In this document: positions 34,888 through 42,281 of the stretch, one piece after another
How the letters are laid out: each line of letters begins with the position of its first letter
Numbering within the stretch: position 1 is the first letter of the stretch
Source: Prevotella sp. UBA2456
Lineage (GTDB): Bacteria; Bacteroidota; Bacteroidia; Bacteroidales; Bacteroidaceae
DNA: 60,464 bases
Assembly (NCBI GenBank): GCA_002342415.1
Contig: DDPY01000045.1
Coordinates: 9,727-70,190 of the forward strand
Direction: 5' to 3'
Made by a program: the position numbers and the translations under genes
The notes under the pieces: generated by a model
Seen by the model: only the letters and a program-made list of their open reading frames with translations
The model's database searches: none
What the model was told of the DNA's origin: nothing

Positions 34888-36432
34888 ATGTTCGAAGGAC
34901 AACCGAAAGGATTATTTGCGTTGGCTTTGGCCAACACTGGCGAACGTTTTGGCTATTACACCATGCTGGCCGTCTTCGCCCTGTTTCTGAGAGCCAACTA
35001 TGGACTGTCGCCCGCTCTGGCAGGCACCATCTATAGTGCGTTTCTCATGTTTGTGTATTTCTTCCCTCTGTTTGGTGGTATGCTGGCCGACAAGTTCGGC
35101 TTTGGCCGTATGGTCACTACCGGTATCATCATCATGTTTGCAGGCTATCTGCTGCTCTCCGTGCCCCTGGGGGGCGACTCGGTGGCACTCATTGTCATGC
35201 TGGCAGCCCTGTTGCTCATCGGCTTTGGTACGGGACTGTTCAAGGGCAACCTGCAGGTGATGGTGGGCGACCTCTACAACGACCCCAAGTATTCCGGAAA
35301 GCGTGACGCAGGTTTCTCCATCTTCTATATGGCCATCAATATCGGTGCGCTGTTTGCACCTACGGCAGCCATTAAGATTAAGGAGTGGGCAGAAGTGTCG
35401 TTAGGTTATTCGAGCAACGATGCCTATCACTTCTCGTTTGCAGTAGCCTGTGCATCGCTCATCCTTTCTATCGCCATTTATTACGTGTTCCGTTCCACCT
35501 TCCGCCACGTTGAGGGCAATCAGGGCAGAGCCAATGCTGCCAATGGACAAACAGCCAAAGCTGATGCTGAGCCCGAGCTCTCGAAGGAGGAGACCAAGCA
35601 GCGCATTGTGGCCCTGTGCCTGGTCTATGCGGTCGTCATCTTCTTCTGGATGGCTTTCCATCAGAATGGCCTCTCGCTCACCTATTTTGCCGACGAGTTC
35701 ACTGCCCAGTCGGCAGAGGGATTGCAGGCTATGTGCTTCGATGTGTGGAACCTCGTAGCAGTTATCTTTATCGTCTATGCGCTGTTCTCGCTGTTCCAGT
35801 CGAAGACGGGCAAAGGTAAGGCCGTCTCTGCCGTCGTTATCGGTATAGCACTTTGTTTCCTCTTCCTACAGTATGATGCCGAGGGTACAGTGAGCGTTTC
35901 GGCTCCCATCTTCCAGCAGTTCAACCCCTTCTATGTCGTAGCGTTGACACCTGTCTCGATGGCTATCTTCGGTGCGTTGGCTGCCAAAGGCAAGGAGCCC
36001 TCTGCTCCCCGTAAGATTGCCTATGGCATGATTGTCGCCGCCGTGGCCTATGCCCTCATGGCTTTCGGCTCGTTCGGGCTGCCTATGCCTGCGTCCGAGA
36101 TGGGGCCTGACGGCAATCCTGTAGCCGTCCATATGGCCGATGTCACGCCCAATCTGCTCATCGGCGTCTATCTCGTACTGACCTTTGGCGAACTGCTGTT
36201 GTCGCCTATGGGTATCTCGTTCGTATCGAAAGTGGCCCCTCCAAAGTATAAGGGCATGATGATGGGTGGCTGGTTTGTGGCCACCGCCATCGGCAATCAG
36301 CTGGTCGTCGTGGGCGGACTGCTCTGGGGTACCGTTCCCCTCTGGCTCTGCTGGAGCGTATTCATGGGCGTGTGCCTTGTGGCAGCAGTATTCATGTTCG
36401 CCATGATGAAACGTCTGGAGAAGGTATGCTGA
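34888..36432 (+). CDS. POT-family proton-coupled peptide transporter
   Basis: A 514-aa major facilitator of the PTR2/POT group importing di- and tripeptides with protons. The family signature GERFGYYTMLAVF is in helix 1 (about 17-29), a GxFKGN-like segment (GTGLFKGNLQVMVGDLY) follows, and about 12-14 hydrophobic segments are spread along the length. A charged linker near residues 215-240 separates the two halves. The last 7 nt overlap the next gene. Confidence 0.9.
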   Translation: MFEGQPKGLFALALANTGERFGYYTMLAVFALFLRANYGLSPALAGTIYSAFLMFVYFFPLFGGMLADKFGFGRMVTTGIIIMFAGYLLLSVPLGGDSVALIVMLAALLLIGFGTGLFKGNLQVMVGDLYNDPKYSGKRDAGFSIFYMAINIGALFAPTAAIKIKEWAEVSLGYSSNDAYHFSFAVACASLILSIAIYYVFRSTFRHVEGNQGRANAANGQTAKADAEPELSKEETKQRIVALCLVYAVVIFFWMAFHQNGLSLTYFADEFTAQSAEGLQAMCFDVWNLVAVIFIVYALFSLFQSKTGKGKAVSAVVIGIALCFLFLQYDAEGTVSVSAPIFQQFNPFYVVALTPVSMAIFGALAAKGKEPSAPRKIAYGMIVAAVAYALMAFGSFGLPMPASEMGPDGNPVAVHMADVTPNLLIGVYLVLTFGELLLSPMGISFVSKVAPPKYKGMMMGGWFVATAIGNQLVVVGGLLWGTVPLWLCWSVFMGVCLVAAVFMFAMMKRLEKVC

Positions 36433-37352
36433 CCCTGTTGCTCGCTGCTTGGCTGACGCTGGTAGAGCTGAATTGCGAGAATCTTTTTGACTGCCGGCAC
36501 GACTCACTGAAGCAGGACACCGAATGGTTGCCTGCTTCAGTGCGTTCATGGACTCCGGCCCGTTATTGGCGCAAGCAGAACAGCCTGGCGCAGGAGTTGC
36601 TTTCTTGTGTCGATGAGGGATTGCCCGACCTGGTGGCGCTGGTCGAGGTGGAGAACGACTCTTGCCTCTTCGACCTCACCCGCCGTTCCCTGCTCCGTCG
36701 TGCAGGCTATCAGTACCTGATGACCCAGTCGCCCGACCTTCGGGGCATCGATGTGGCGCTGCTCTATCAGCCTGCCACCTTCCGCCCCCTCTGCTACGAC
36801 TGTCTGGAGGTTGAACCGCTGGCGGGGATGCGGCCCACGCGCGATATCCTCTATGTGCAAGGGGTTACGGCGCAGCGCGATACGCTTCACGTCTTTGTCG
36901 TCCATGCACCCAGCCGTATGGGTGGCGAGCGTGCCACACGCCCCTACAGGCTGGTCGTCATGCAGCGTCTTTGTCAGGCCATCCTTCAGTTGCCTGCCGA
37001 TGCCCGTATTTTTGTTTGTGGCGACTTCAACGACCCTTCCGATGGTTCTTCGCTGAAGTTTCTGGCCTCTCAGGGACTTCACAATGTTACAGCCTCCGCC
37101 AAAGGGCGTTCTGGCATTGCCGAGGGCACCTATCGCCATCAGGGACAATGGCAGAGCATCGACCATATACTGGTCAGCACTCCGCTCATGTCCTTAGTCC
37201 GAGAAGCCTATATAAACGATATCCCCTTCCTATTGGAAGAGGACACCGATTATGGGGGGTACAAGCCGTTTCGTACCTATCATGGCATGCGCTACCAGCG
37301 GGGCTTCAGCGACCATCTGCCTCTGGTAGTGCGTCTGGAACTGTCTCGCTAG
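36426..37352 (+). CDS. Endonuclease/exonuclease/phosphatase-family protein
   Basis: A 308-aa DNase I-like fold enzyme. Catalytic motifs are visible: VELNCENLFD with metal-binding Asn/Glu, ALVEVEND, VVHAPSRMGGERA, the CGDFNDPSD box and the terminal SIDHILV and FSDHLPLVV histidines. A short hydrophobic N-terminus may be a signal or anchor. The ATG at 36426 overlaps the transporter end. It could act on nucleic acid or a phosphoester outside the cytoplasm. Its end overlaps the convergent DUF308-like gene by 47 nt. Confidence 0.85.
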   Translation: MLTLLLAAWLTLVELNCENLFDCRHDSLKQDTEWLPASVRSWTPARYWRKQNSLAQELLSCVDEGLPDLVALVEVENDSCLFDLTRRSLLRRAGYQYLMTQSPDLRGIDVALLYQPATFRPLCYDCLEVEPLAGMRPTRDILYVQGVTAQRDTLHVFVVHAPSRMGGERATRPYRLVVMQRLCQAILQLPADARIFVCGDFNDPSDGSSLKFLASQGLHNVTASAKGRSGIAEGTYRHQGQWQSIDHILVSTPLMSLVREAYINDIPFLLEEDTDYGGYKPFRTYHGMRYQRGFSDHLPLVVRLELSR

Positions 37353-37995
37353 TCGCATCGTCTGTTCCTAATTCCGAGCTGATCTCCTCGGCAATGGGCT
37401 CCTCCTTATGTCCCACACTTAAGTGCTCGGCCTCCTTACGTATGCTGTGAATCTTCAGCGAGTTGATGAGTTCTATCACACCATAGAGTATCGAGCACCA
37501 TCCCAGTATCAGCAAGGGCATCTGTGCCGTGTCCATAGGTTTCAGCATCACGAAGAGTCCTGTCAGCAGTATCAGCGACGGACAAATCCAGAATCCGAAG
37601 GGCACACTGCCCAGTCGGCGTGCCGCCACCAGCCCCATCAGCTGCGTGATGCCGCCCAGTATCAGGATGGCAGCCAACATATACATCAGTCCATTGATAA
37701 AAGCATGGGGCGACAGCGAGAGTACCAGACCTAAGATGACGCTGCCTGCTCCCACAATGGGGAAGGTAGGCTGGCTGCCGCTGACCACTCGCCCCTCCTT
37801 GTCTACAATGGTGTACTCGCCAGCATGGCGTTTAGCCTGCCAGTAGGCTATCAGTGCAATGATGCCCGACAGCAGGAACAATACGCCGATGGCTATTGTC
37901 AGCCACGTCACGCTGTCGTCGGGGAACTTTACCAATAGTGCGCCAATCACGATGGCACATAGTGCGCGGAAAATGGAACTTTGGAATATCTTCAT
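37306..37995 (-). CDS. DUF308-like membrane protein
   Basis: A 229-aa integral membrane protein with five to six hydrophobic helices (IVIGALLVKFPDDSVTW, IGVLFLLSGIIALIAYW, ...) resembling the HdeD/DUF308 family, ending with a charged acidic tail (EEPIAEEISSELGTDD). HdeD proteins are linked to acid resistance, but Bacteroidales members are uncharacterised. The tail overlaps antisense to the end of the EEP-family gene. Confidence 0.75.
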   Translation of the reverse strand: MKIFQSSIFRALCAIVIGALLVKFPDDSVTWLTIAIGVLFLLSGIIALIAYWQAKRHAGEYTIVDKEGRVVSGSQPTFPIVGAGSVILGLVLSLSPHAFINGLMYMLAAILILGGITQLMGLVAARRLGSVPFGFWICPSLILLTGLFVMLKPMDTAQMPLLILGWCSILYGVIELINSLKIHSIRKEAEHLSVGHKEEPIAEEISSELGTDDATSETVPDALPEADGR

Positions 37996-38016
37996 CGTCT
38001 TTTTATTTGTTATTCT

Positions 38017-38049
38017 GTTGCAAATGTACGAATTATTTTGTAACTTTGC
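38017..38049 (+). promoter_or_regulatory. Promoter producing a near-leaderless transcript
   Basis: GTTG (38017-38020), 20 nt, TAACTTTGC (38041-38049). Only 4 nt separate the box from the ATG at 38054, so transcription should start at or next to the start codon. Confidence 0.65.
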
Positions 38050-38053
38050 AACT

Positions 38054-38638
38054 ATGGAGACAAAAATTTTTCTTGTTCGTCATGGCGAGACCATCGACAA
38101 TGCCCGTCAGATCATGCAGGGGCAGACTCAGGGAGAACTTAATGAGCGTGGCGTGGAACAGGCTCGGCAGGTGGCCAGCCGGCTGGCCGCAGAGCCTATA
38201 GATGCTGTCGTGTCCAGCGACTTGCATCGTGCCATACAGACAGCCGAGATTATTGCCGCGCCACATGGGCTGTCCGTAGTGACCACTCCTTTGTTTCGCG
38301 AGCGCGACTGGGGCTCGTTCACAGGGCGCTTTATTCCCGACTTGCGGAATGAGGTGTGGCCCGATGATATCGAGACAGAGGAGGCCCTGCTGCAACGTGC
38401 GCGTACATTTCTTATATATGTGACGGCCACCTACCCGGGAAAGCGGGTGGTGGCCGTAGGTCATGGCATTATCAACAAAGCCATACTGGCTGTCTATGCC
38501 CATTGTACGATGCGGGAGGTTCAGCGGATGATGAACGCTGAGGTGCGCATCTTAACGACGTCCGCCGAAGCTGCGGCCTCCGCTGCTGCTGTGTCCTCCG
38601 CCGCTGAAGGAGCCACCACCGCGGCTACCGCTGAATGA
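38054..38638 (+). CDS. Histidine phosphatase (phosphoglycerate mutase-like)
   Basis: A 194-aa protein with the RHGE signature IFLVRHGETIDNARQI at the N-terminus (catalytic His), SSDLHRAIQTAEII, and the second His in VAVGHGIINKA. The family removes or transfers phosphate on small molecules such as alpha-ribazole phosphate or 3-phosphoglycerate. The last 35 residues (AEAAASAAAVSSAAEGATT...) are Ala/Ser-rich because the reading frame runs antisense through the Gly/Ser repeats of the convergent gene; they are unlikely to belong to the catalytic fold. The start sits at the promoter, implying leaderless translation. Confidence 0.8.
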   Translation: METKIFLVRHGETIDNARQIMQGQTQGELNERGVEQARQVASRLAAEPIDAVVSSDLHRAIQTAEIIAAPHGLSVVTTPLFRERDWGSFTGRFIPDLRNEVWPDDIETEEALLQRARTFLIYVTATYPGKRVVAVGHGIINKAILAVYAHCTMREVQRMMNAEVRILTTSAEAAASAAAVSSAAEGATTAATAE

Positions 38639-39577
38639 GCCGCTGCTGCGTGAGCCTCCGAAGGAGCCACCGCCTCCGAATGAGCCGCTGCTGCGTGAGC
38701 CTCCGAAGGAACCACCGCCTCCATAGGAACCGCCGCGGCTACCGCTGAATGAGCCACTGCTGCGTGAGCCTCCGTACGACGATGAACCGCTGTAGGTAGT
38801 AGTCCGTCCCCCATAGGTAGCTTGCGTCGGAGTGCTGCCAGTGGTGCGTCCAAAGGAGCCGCTGCTGCGATAGGAGTATGACGAGCGTCCCTCGATACCT
38901 GTACGTCCACTGCCGAAGCTGCGTCCGCTCTCGTAGGTGGTATGACGCCTTCCGAGTCCTCGGTCGTTGTTCACCGTGTAGCGTGTCGAGCTGTTGCGAT
39001 AGCCGCCATATCCATGACGTATGGTGCCTCCAATGCGTCCGTGATGGCTGCGGAAGTCGCCGCGATTCCAGCGGTCGAGCATGCCGAAATGACTGCGTCC
39101 GGCGGGGCAGAATACTGCGCGACGGCTGTGATACCAGCCCCGGCCTCCAACACGGTGCCAGGCGTGTCCGCCTCTGTAGCTGGCATAGAACACGGGGCGC
39201 CCGAAGTAGAAGTAGTCGCGGTGCGGATAGCGGGCATAAATGCCGAAGTGCCAGTAGCCGCCTTCCCAGTAGAGTGGGCGGTAGAAGTAGGTGGCAGCAC
39301 AGAAGGCCGTCCACTGCCAGTCGAGCAGGATGTAGCTCATGTCAAGGTTGCGGCGCTCCCAATAGGTAGCATACACGTCGTCGTAGGAGGTTACGCCCAT
39401 CAGATAGTCGAGGTTGATCTCGTAGGCTGCCTCATACTGCTCGTCGGTCAGGTTCAGCTCGTAGGCCATCTTGTCTGTCAGAAACAGGGCCTCGTTGCGT
39501 GCCTGCTCGTAGCTCATTGCATTTGTGCCCGTTGCCATCATCAGCATAGCTACCAGGGCCATCATCATCTTCTTCAT
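38552..39577 (-). CDS. Exported protein with Gly/Ser-rich repeat tail
   Basis: A 341-aa protein with a signal peptide (MKKMMMALVAMLMMATGTNA). A helical segment (about 22-75), an aromatic/His-rich middle (YFYFGRPVFYASYRGGHAWH) and a long low-complexity tail of GGSRSSGSF/GGGGSF units follow. The middle looks like a family of Bacteroidales exported proteins of unknown function. The tail length may vary by slippage among repeats. It overlaps the histidine phosphatase gene by 87 nt tail to tail. Confidence 0.65.
   Translation of the reverse strand: MKKMMMALVAMLMMATGTNAMSYEQARNEALFLTDKMAYELNLTDEQYEAAYEINLDYLMGVTSYDDVYATYWERRNLDMSYILLDWQWTAFCAATYFYRPLYWEGGYWHFGIYARYPHRDYFYFGRPVFYASYRGGHAWHRVGGRGWYHSRRAVFCPAGRSHFGMLDRWNRGDFRSHHGRIGGTIRHGYGGYRNSSTRYTVNNDRGLGRRHTTYESGRSFGSGRTGIEGRSSYSYRSSGSFGRTTGSTPTQATYGGRTTTYSGSSSYGGSRSSGSFSGSRGGSYGGGGSFGGSRSSGSFGGGGSFGGSRSSGSFSGSRGGGSFSGGGHSSSGGRSFGGRR
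38634..38780. repeat. Tandem 45-bp coding repeats
   Basis: About two and a half copies of a 45-bp unit, with shorter partial copies, encode the Gly/Ser tail on the minus strand. Confidence 0.6.
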
Positions 39578-39702
39578 ATTTTTTCTATTTTATGCGTTAT
39601 TATTTGCTGTTTATTACTTCTCACGTTGCAAAATTACGAAGAAAAAAGAGGCATAGGAAAGGATTTTCCCTAAACGAGAGGGGGAATTTCCCTATTATTT
39701 CG

Positions 39703-39711
39703 TAAATTTGC
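39703..39711 (+). promoter_or_regulatory. -7 box upstream of the Wzi-like gene
   Basis: TAAATTTGC 19 nt before the start codon at 39731. Confidence 0.6.
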
Positions 39712-39730
39712 ATGCAGAAAGCATGTTACG

Positions 39731-41263
39731 ATGATGAAAAAGAGCTTAATCATATTGTTGTCAGCCTGCTGGCTGGCGGTGAGTGCGCAGCCTGCCCGTC
39801 AGTTGTTCGACAGCCTGGAGTACAAGGCTGAGTTGCAGGCCACGTTAGCCTCTGGCGACCATAACCCCCTGTGGCTCAATGCCAATCGCTATGGACTCAG
39901 CTCGCTGAAGAAGGCCAACGGCTATCTGCGTGGTGCGCTGAGTCGTCCCCTGCAGCGCGATAGTGCGCGCCGCTGGGGCATCGGCTACGGGCTGGATGTC
40001 GCCGTGGCCGCAGGCTTCACCAGTACATTAGTGGTTCAGCAAGCCTATGCCGAGGGGCGTTGGCTGAAGGGCGTGCTTACCATTGGCAGCAAGGAATATC
40101 CGATGGAGCTGAAGAACCAACAGCTGAGCAGCGGTTCGCAGACGCTGGGCATCAATGCCCGCCCCGTGCCGCAGGTGCGTCTGGCATTGCCTGACTATTG
40201 GACCATACCCGTCCTTGGCGGCTGGCTGGCCCTGAAGGGACATATCGCCTACGGCAAGTTCACCGACAGCGGCTGGCAGAAGGACTTCACCAGTCAGCAG
40301 CACCGCTATACCGAGGGCACGCTCTATCACTCCAAGGCGGGCTATCTGCGCATCGGCAAGGCGGGCAAGCCCGTCTCTGTGGAGCTGGGCCTGGAAATGG
40401 CGTGCCAGTTTGGCGGCACAGCATATATGAAGGATAGTGAGGGTACAGTCTATCACAACGGTCAGGGGCTGAGCGCCTTCTTACACGCTTTGATTCCCGG
40501 TGGTGGTGAGGTGAACGAGACCACCTATCAGAACGATGAGGGCAACCAGCTGGGCAGTTGGCTGGCTCGTCTGAACTTCGACTATGACAACTGGGCATTG
40601 GGTGTCTATGTCGAGAAGTACTTTGAAGACCATTCGGCCATGTTCATGCTCGACTATGACGGCTATGGCGAGGGTGACGAGTGGAATGTGAAGAAGAAGA
40701 ACCGCTATCTGCTGTACGATCTGAAGGACATCATGCTTGGCGTAGAACTGCATCTGAAGCGAAACTCGTGGCTCGACCATATCGTGCTGGAGTATCTCTA
40801 CACCAAATACCAGAGCGGCCCCGTGTATCACGACCGCACCCCTTCTTTCTCCGACCATATTGGGGGAAGAGACAACTTCTACAACCATCATATCTTTACA
40901 GGCTGGCAGCACTGGGGGCAGGTGATGGGCAATCCTCTTTATCTCTCACCGCTCTACAACGATAATGGAGTCATCGAGGTGAAGAACAATCGCTTTGCTG
41001 CCTGGCATCTGGGTATCAGCGGGCGCCCGCTGCCCACCTTGGGCTATCGCCTGTTAGCATCGTGGCACGACGGTCTGGGCACCTATCTCATGCCTTACAC
41101 CCATCGGCGCCACAACACGAGCCTGTTGGCAGAGGCCACTTGGCAGTTTGCTCCGCAATGGAGCCTGACAGGTGCCTTCGGAGCCGACTTTGGTTCTATC
41201 CGCGGCGACAATGCCGGTATCCAGTTCACCCTACGTAAATCAGGAATCTTAAAAATAAAGTGA
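39731..41263 (+). CDS. Wzi-like capsule-assembly outer-membrane protein
   Basis: A 510-aa exported protein with a signal peptide (MMKKSLIILLSACWLAVSAQ). It has a Wzi-type beta-barrel pattern: conserved NPLWLNANRYGLSS, VLTIGSKEYPMELKN, LRIGKAGKPVSVELGLEMAC and closing aromatic strands. Wzi binds surface polysaccharide and attaches capsule to the outer membrane. It lies at the edge of the polysaccharide locus, supporting that role. The following lipoprotein overlaps by 4 nt. Confidence 0.8.
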   Translation: MMKKSLIILLSACWLAVSAQPARQLFDSLEYKAELQATLASGDHNPLWLNANRYGLSSLKKANGYLRGALSRPLQRDSARRWGIGYGLDVAVAAGFTSTLVVQQAYAEGRWLKGVLTIGSKEYPMELKNQQLSSGSQTLGINARPVPQVRLALPDYWTIPVLGGWLALKGHIAYGKFTDSGWQKDFTSQQHRYTEGTLYHSKAGYLRIGKAGKPVSVELGLEMACQFGGTAYMKDSEGTVYHNGQGLSAFLHALIPGGGEVNETTYQNDEGNQLGSWLARLNFDYDNWALGVYVEKYFEDHSAMFMLDYDGYGEGDEWNVKKKNRYLLYDLKDIMLGVELHLKRNSWLDHIVLEYLYTKYQSGPVYHDRTPSFSDHIGGRDNFYNHHIFTGWQHWGQVMGNPLYLSPLYNDNGVIEVKNNRFAAWHLGISGRPLPTLGYRLLASWHDGLGTYLMPYTHRRHNTSLLAEATWQFAPQWSLTGAFGADFGSIRGDNAGIQFTLRKSGILKIK

Positions 41264-41706
41264 TGAAGCATTTCCCCTTATATTTTATAATAGGTGTAGC
41301 CCTGCTGTTGTCGGGGTGCAACCTCGAGACCTCAGACAATGGCGACCTGGACGGCTATTGGCATCTGGTGCGTGTAGACAGCCTCGCCACAGGCCAGTAT
41401 GCCGACCTTTCCGAGACACGTGTCTTCTGGGGCTTCCAGGTGCGGCTTCTGCAAGCCATCGACCATGACCACGACGCAAACCACTACGGCTATCTGTTCC
41501 GCTTTGAGCATAAGGGGCAGACCCTTCGCATCTACGACGGTCACAAGCACGACCGTGCCAATGGCGATATTCTGGTGGAGGATGTCAGGGAAATCACGTC
41601 GTTGGGCTTCAACTCGCTCGACGACCATTTCCATGTTGAGCAGTTGAGCAGCGACCGTATGGTGCTCAGGGATGATGTGCTGCGACTGTGGTTTGAGAAG
41701 ATGTAG
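41260..41706 (+). CDS. Small lipocalin-like lipoprotein
   Basis: A 148-aa lipoprotein with a lipobox (LLLSGC, Cys20). A single beta-barrel-like domain follows (DGYWHLVRVDS, FWGFQVRLLQ, LFRFEHKGQTLRIYD, ...), resembling the lipocalin-like families of Bacteroidales lipoproteins. It is translationally coupled to the Wzi-like protein, so it may bind polysaccharide or help assemble the barrel. No precise family was recognised. Confidence 0.65.
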   Translation: MMKHFPLYFIIGVALLLSGCNLETSDNGDLDGYWHLVRVDSLATGQYADLSETRVFWGFQVRLLQAIDHDHDANHYGYLFRFEHKGQTLRIYDGHKHDRANGDILVEDVREITSLGFNSLDDHFHVEQLSSDRMVLRDDVLRLWFEKM

Positions 41707-41711
41707 CGGCT

Positions 41712-42281
41712 TCAGAACTTCCGTCCGAAGATGATGCTCAGGAAGGTCTGCCATAGTATCTTTGCGTCCATCCAGAGTGTGTGGTGCTCCAGATAGTACA
41801 GGTCCATCTCAAGGCGTTTCAGCATCTTTTCCATGGTGTCGGTATATCCGTTGTGCAAGGTGGCATAGCTGGTAACACCTGGGCGTAGCGCATAGAGTTG
41901 TTCATACCGTGGGTCGTGTTCCAAAATTTGCCGGATAAAGTATTTCCTTTCCGGTCGTGGACCCACGAAAGCCATATCGCCGATAAGTACGTTCCACAGT
42001 TGGGGCAGCTCGTCCAGATGGTGGCTGCGCAGGAATCGCCCGATGCGTGTCAGCCGAGGGTCGTCCTCCTGTTGTAGCAGTTCTTTGCCCTCCTTCTCTG
42101 CGTCTACCACCATACTCCTGAATTTATAGATATAGAACGGCTTTCCTCCCAGTCCGATGCGCTCTTGCTTGTAGATAGCCGGACCGCCTCCAACCTTAAT
42201 CGCTATATAACAGACGAGGATAAGTGGCGAGAAAACGATGAGGCAAAGTAAGGCTATGAGCAGGTCGAGCGTTCTTTTCAT
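41712..42281 (-). CDS. Phosphoglycosyl transferase (sugar transferase)
   Basis: A 189-aa monotopic phosphoglycosyl transferase of the PglC/WecP type. It has one N-terminal membrane segment (LDLLIALLCLIVFSPLILVC), the KFRSM motif, and the catalytic DE pair in RSHHLDELPQLWNVLIGDM, followed by FVGPRPER. It loads the first sugar phosphate onto undecaprenyl phosphate to start repeat-unit synthesis. The gene follows a fused enzyme that contains a second copy of the same domain, overlapping by 4 nt. Confidence 0.88.
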   Translation of the reverse strand: MKRTLDLLIALLCLIVFSPLILVCYIAIKVGGGPAIYKQERIGLGGKPFYIYKFRSMVVDAEKEGKELLQQEDDPRLTRIGRFLRSHHLDELPQLWNVLIGDMAFVGPRPERKYFIRQILEHDPRYEQLYALRPGVTSYATLHNGYTDTMEKMLKRLEMDLYYLEHHTLWMDAKILWQTFLSIIFGRKF

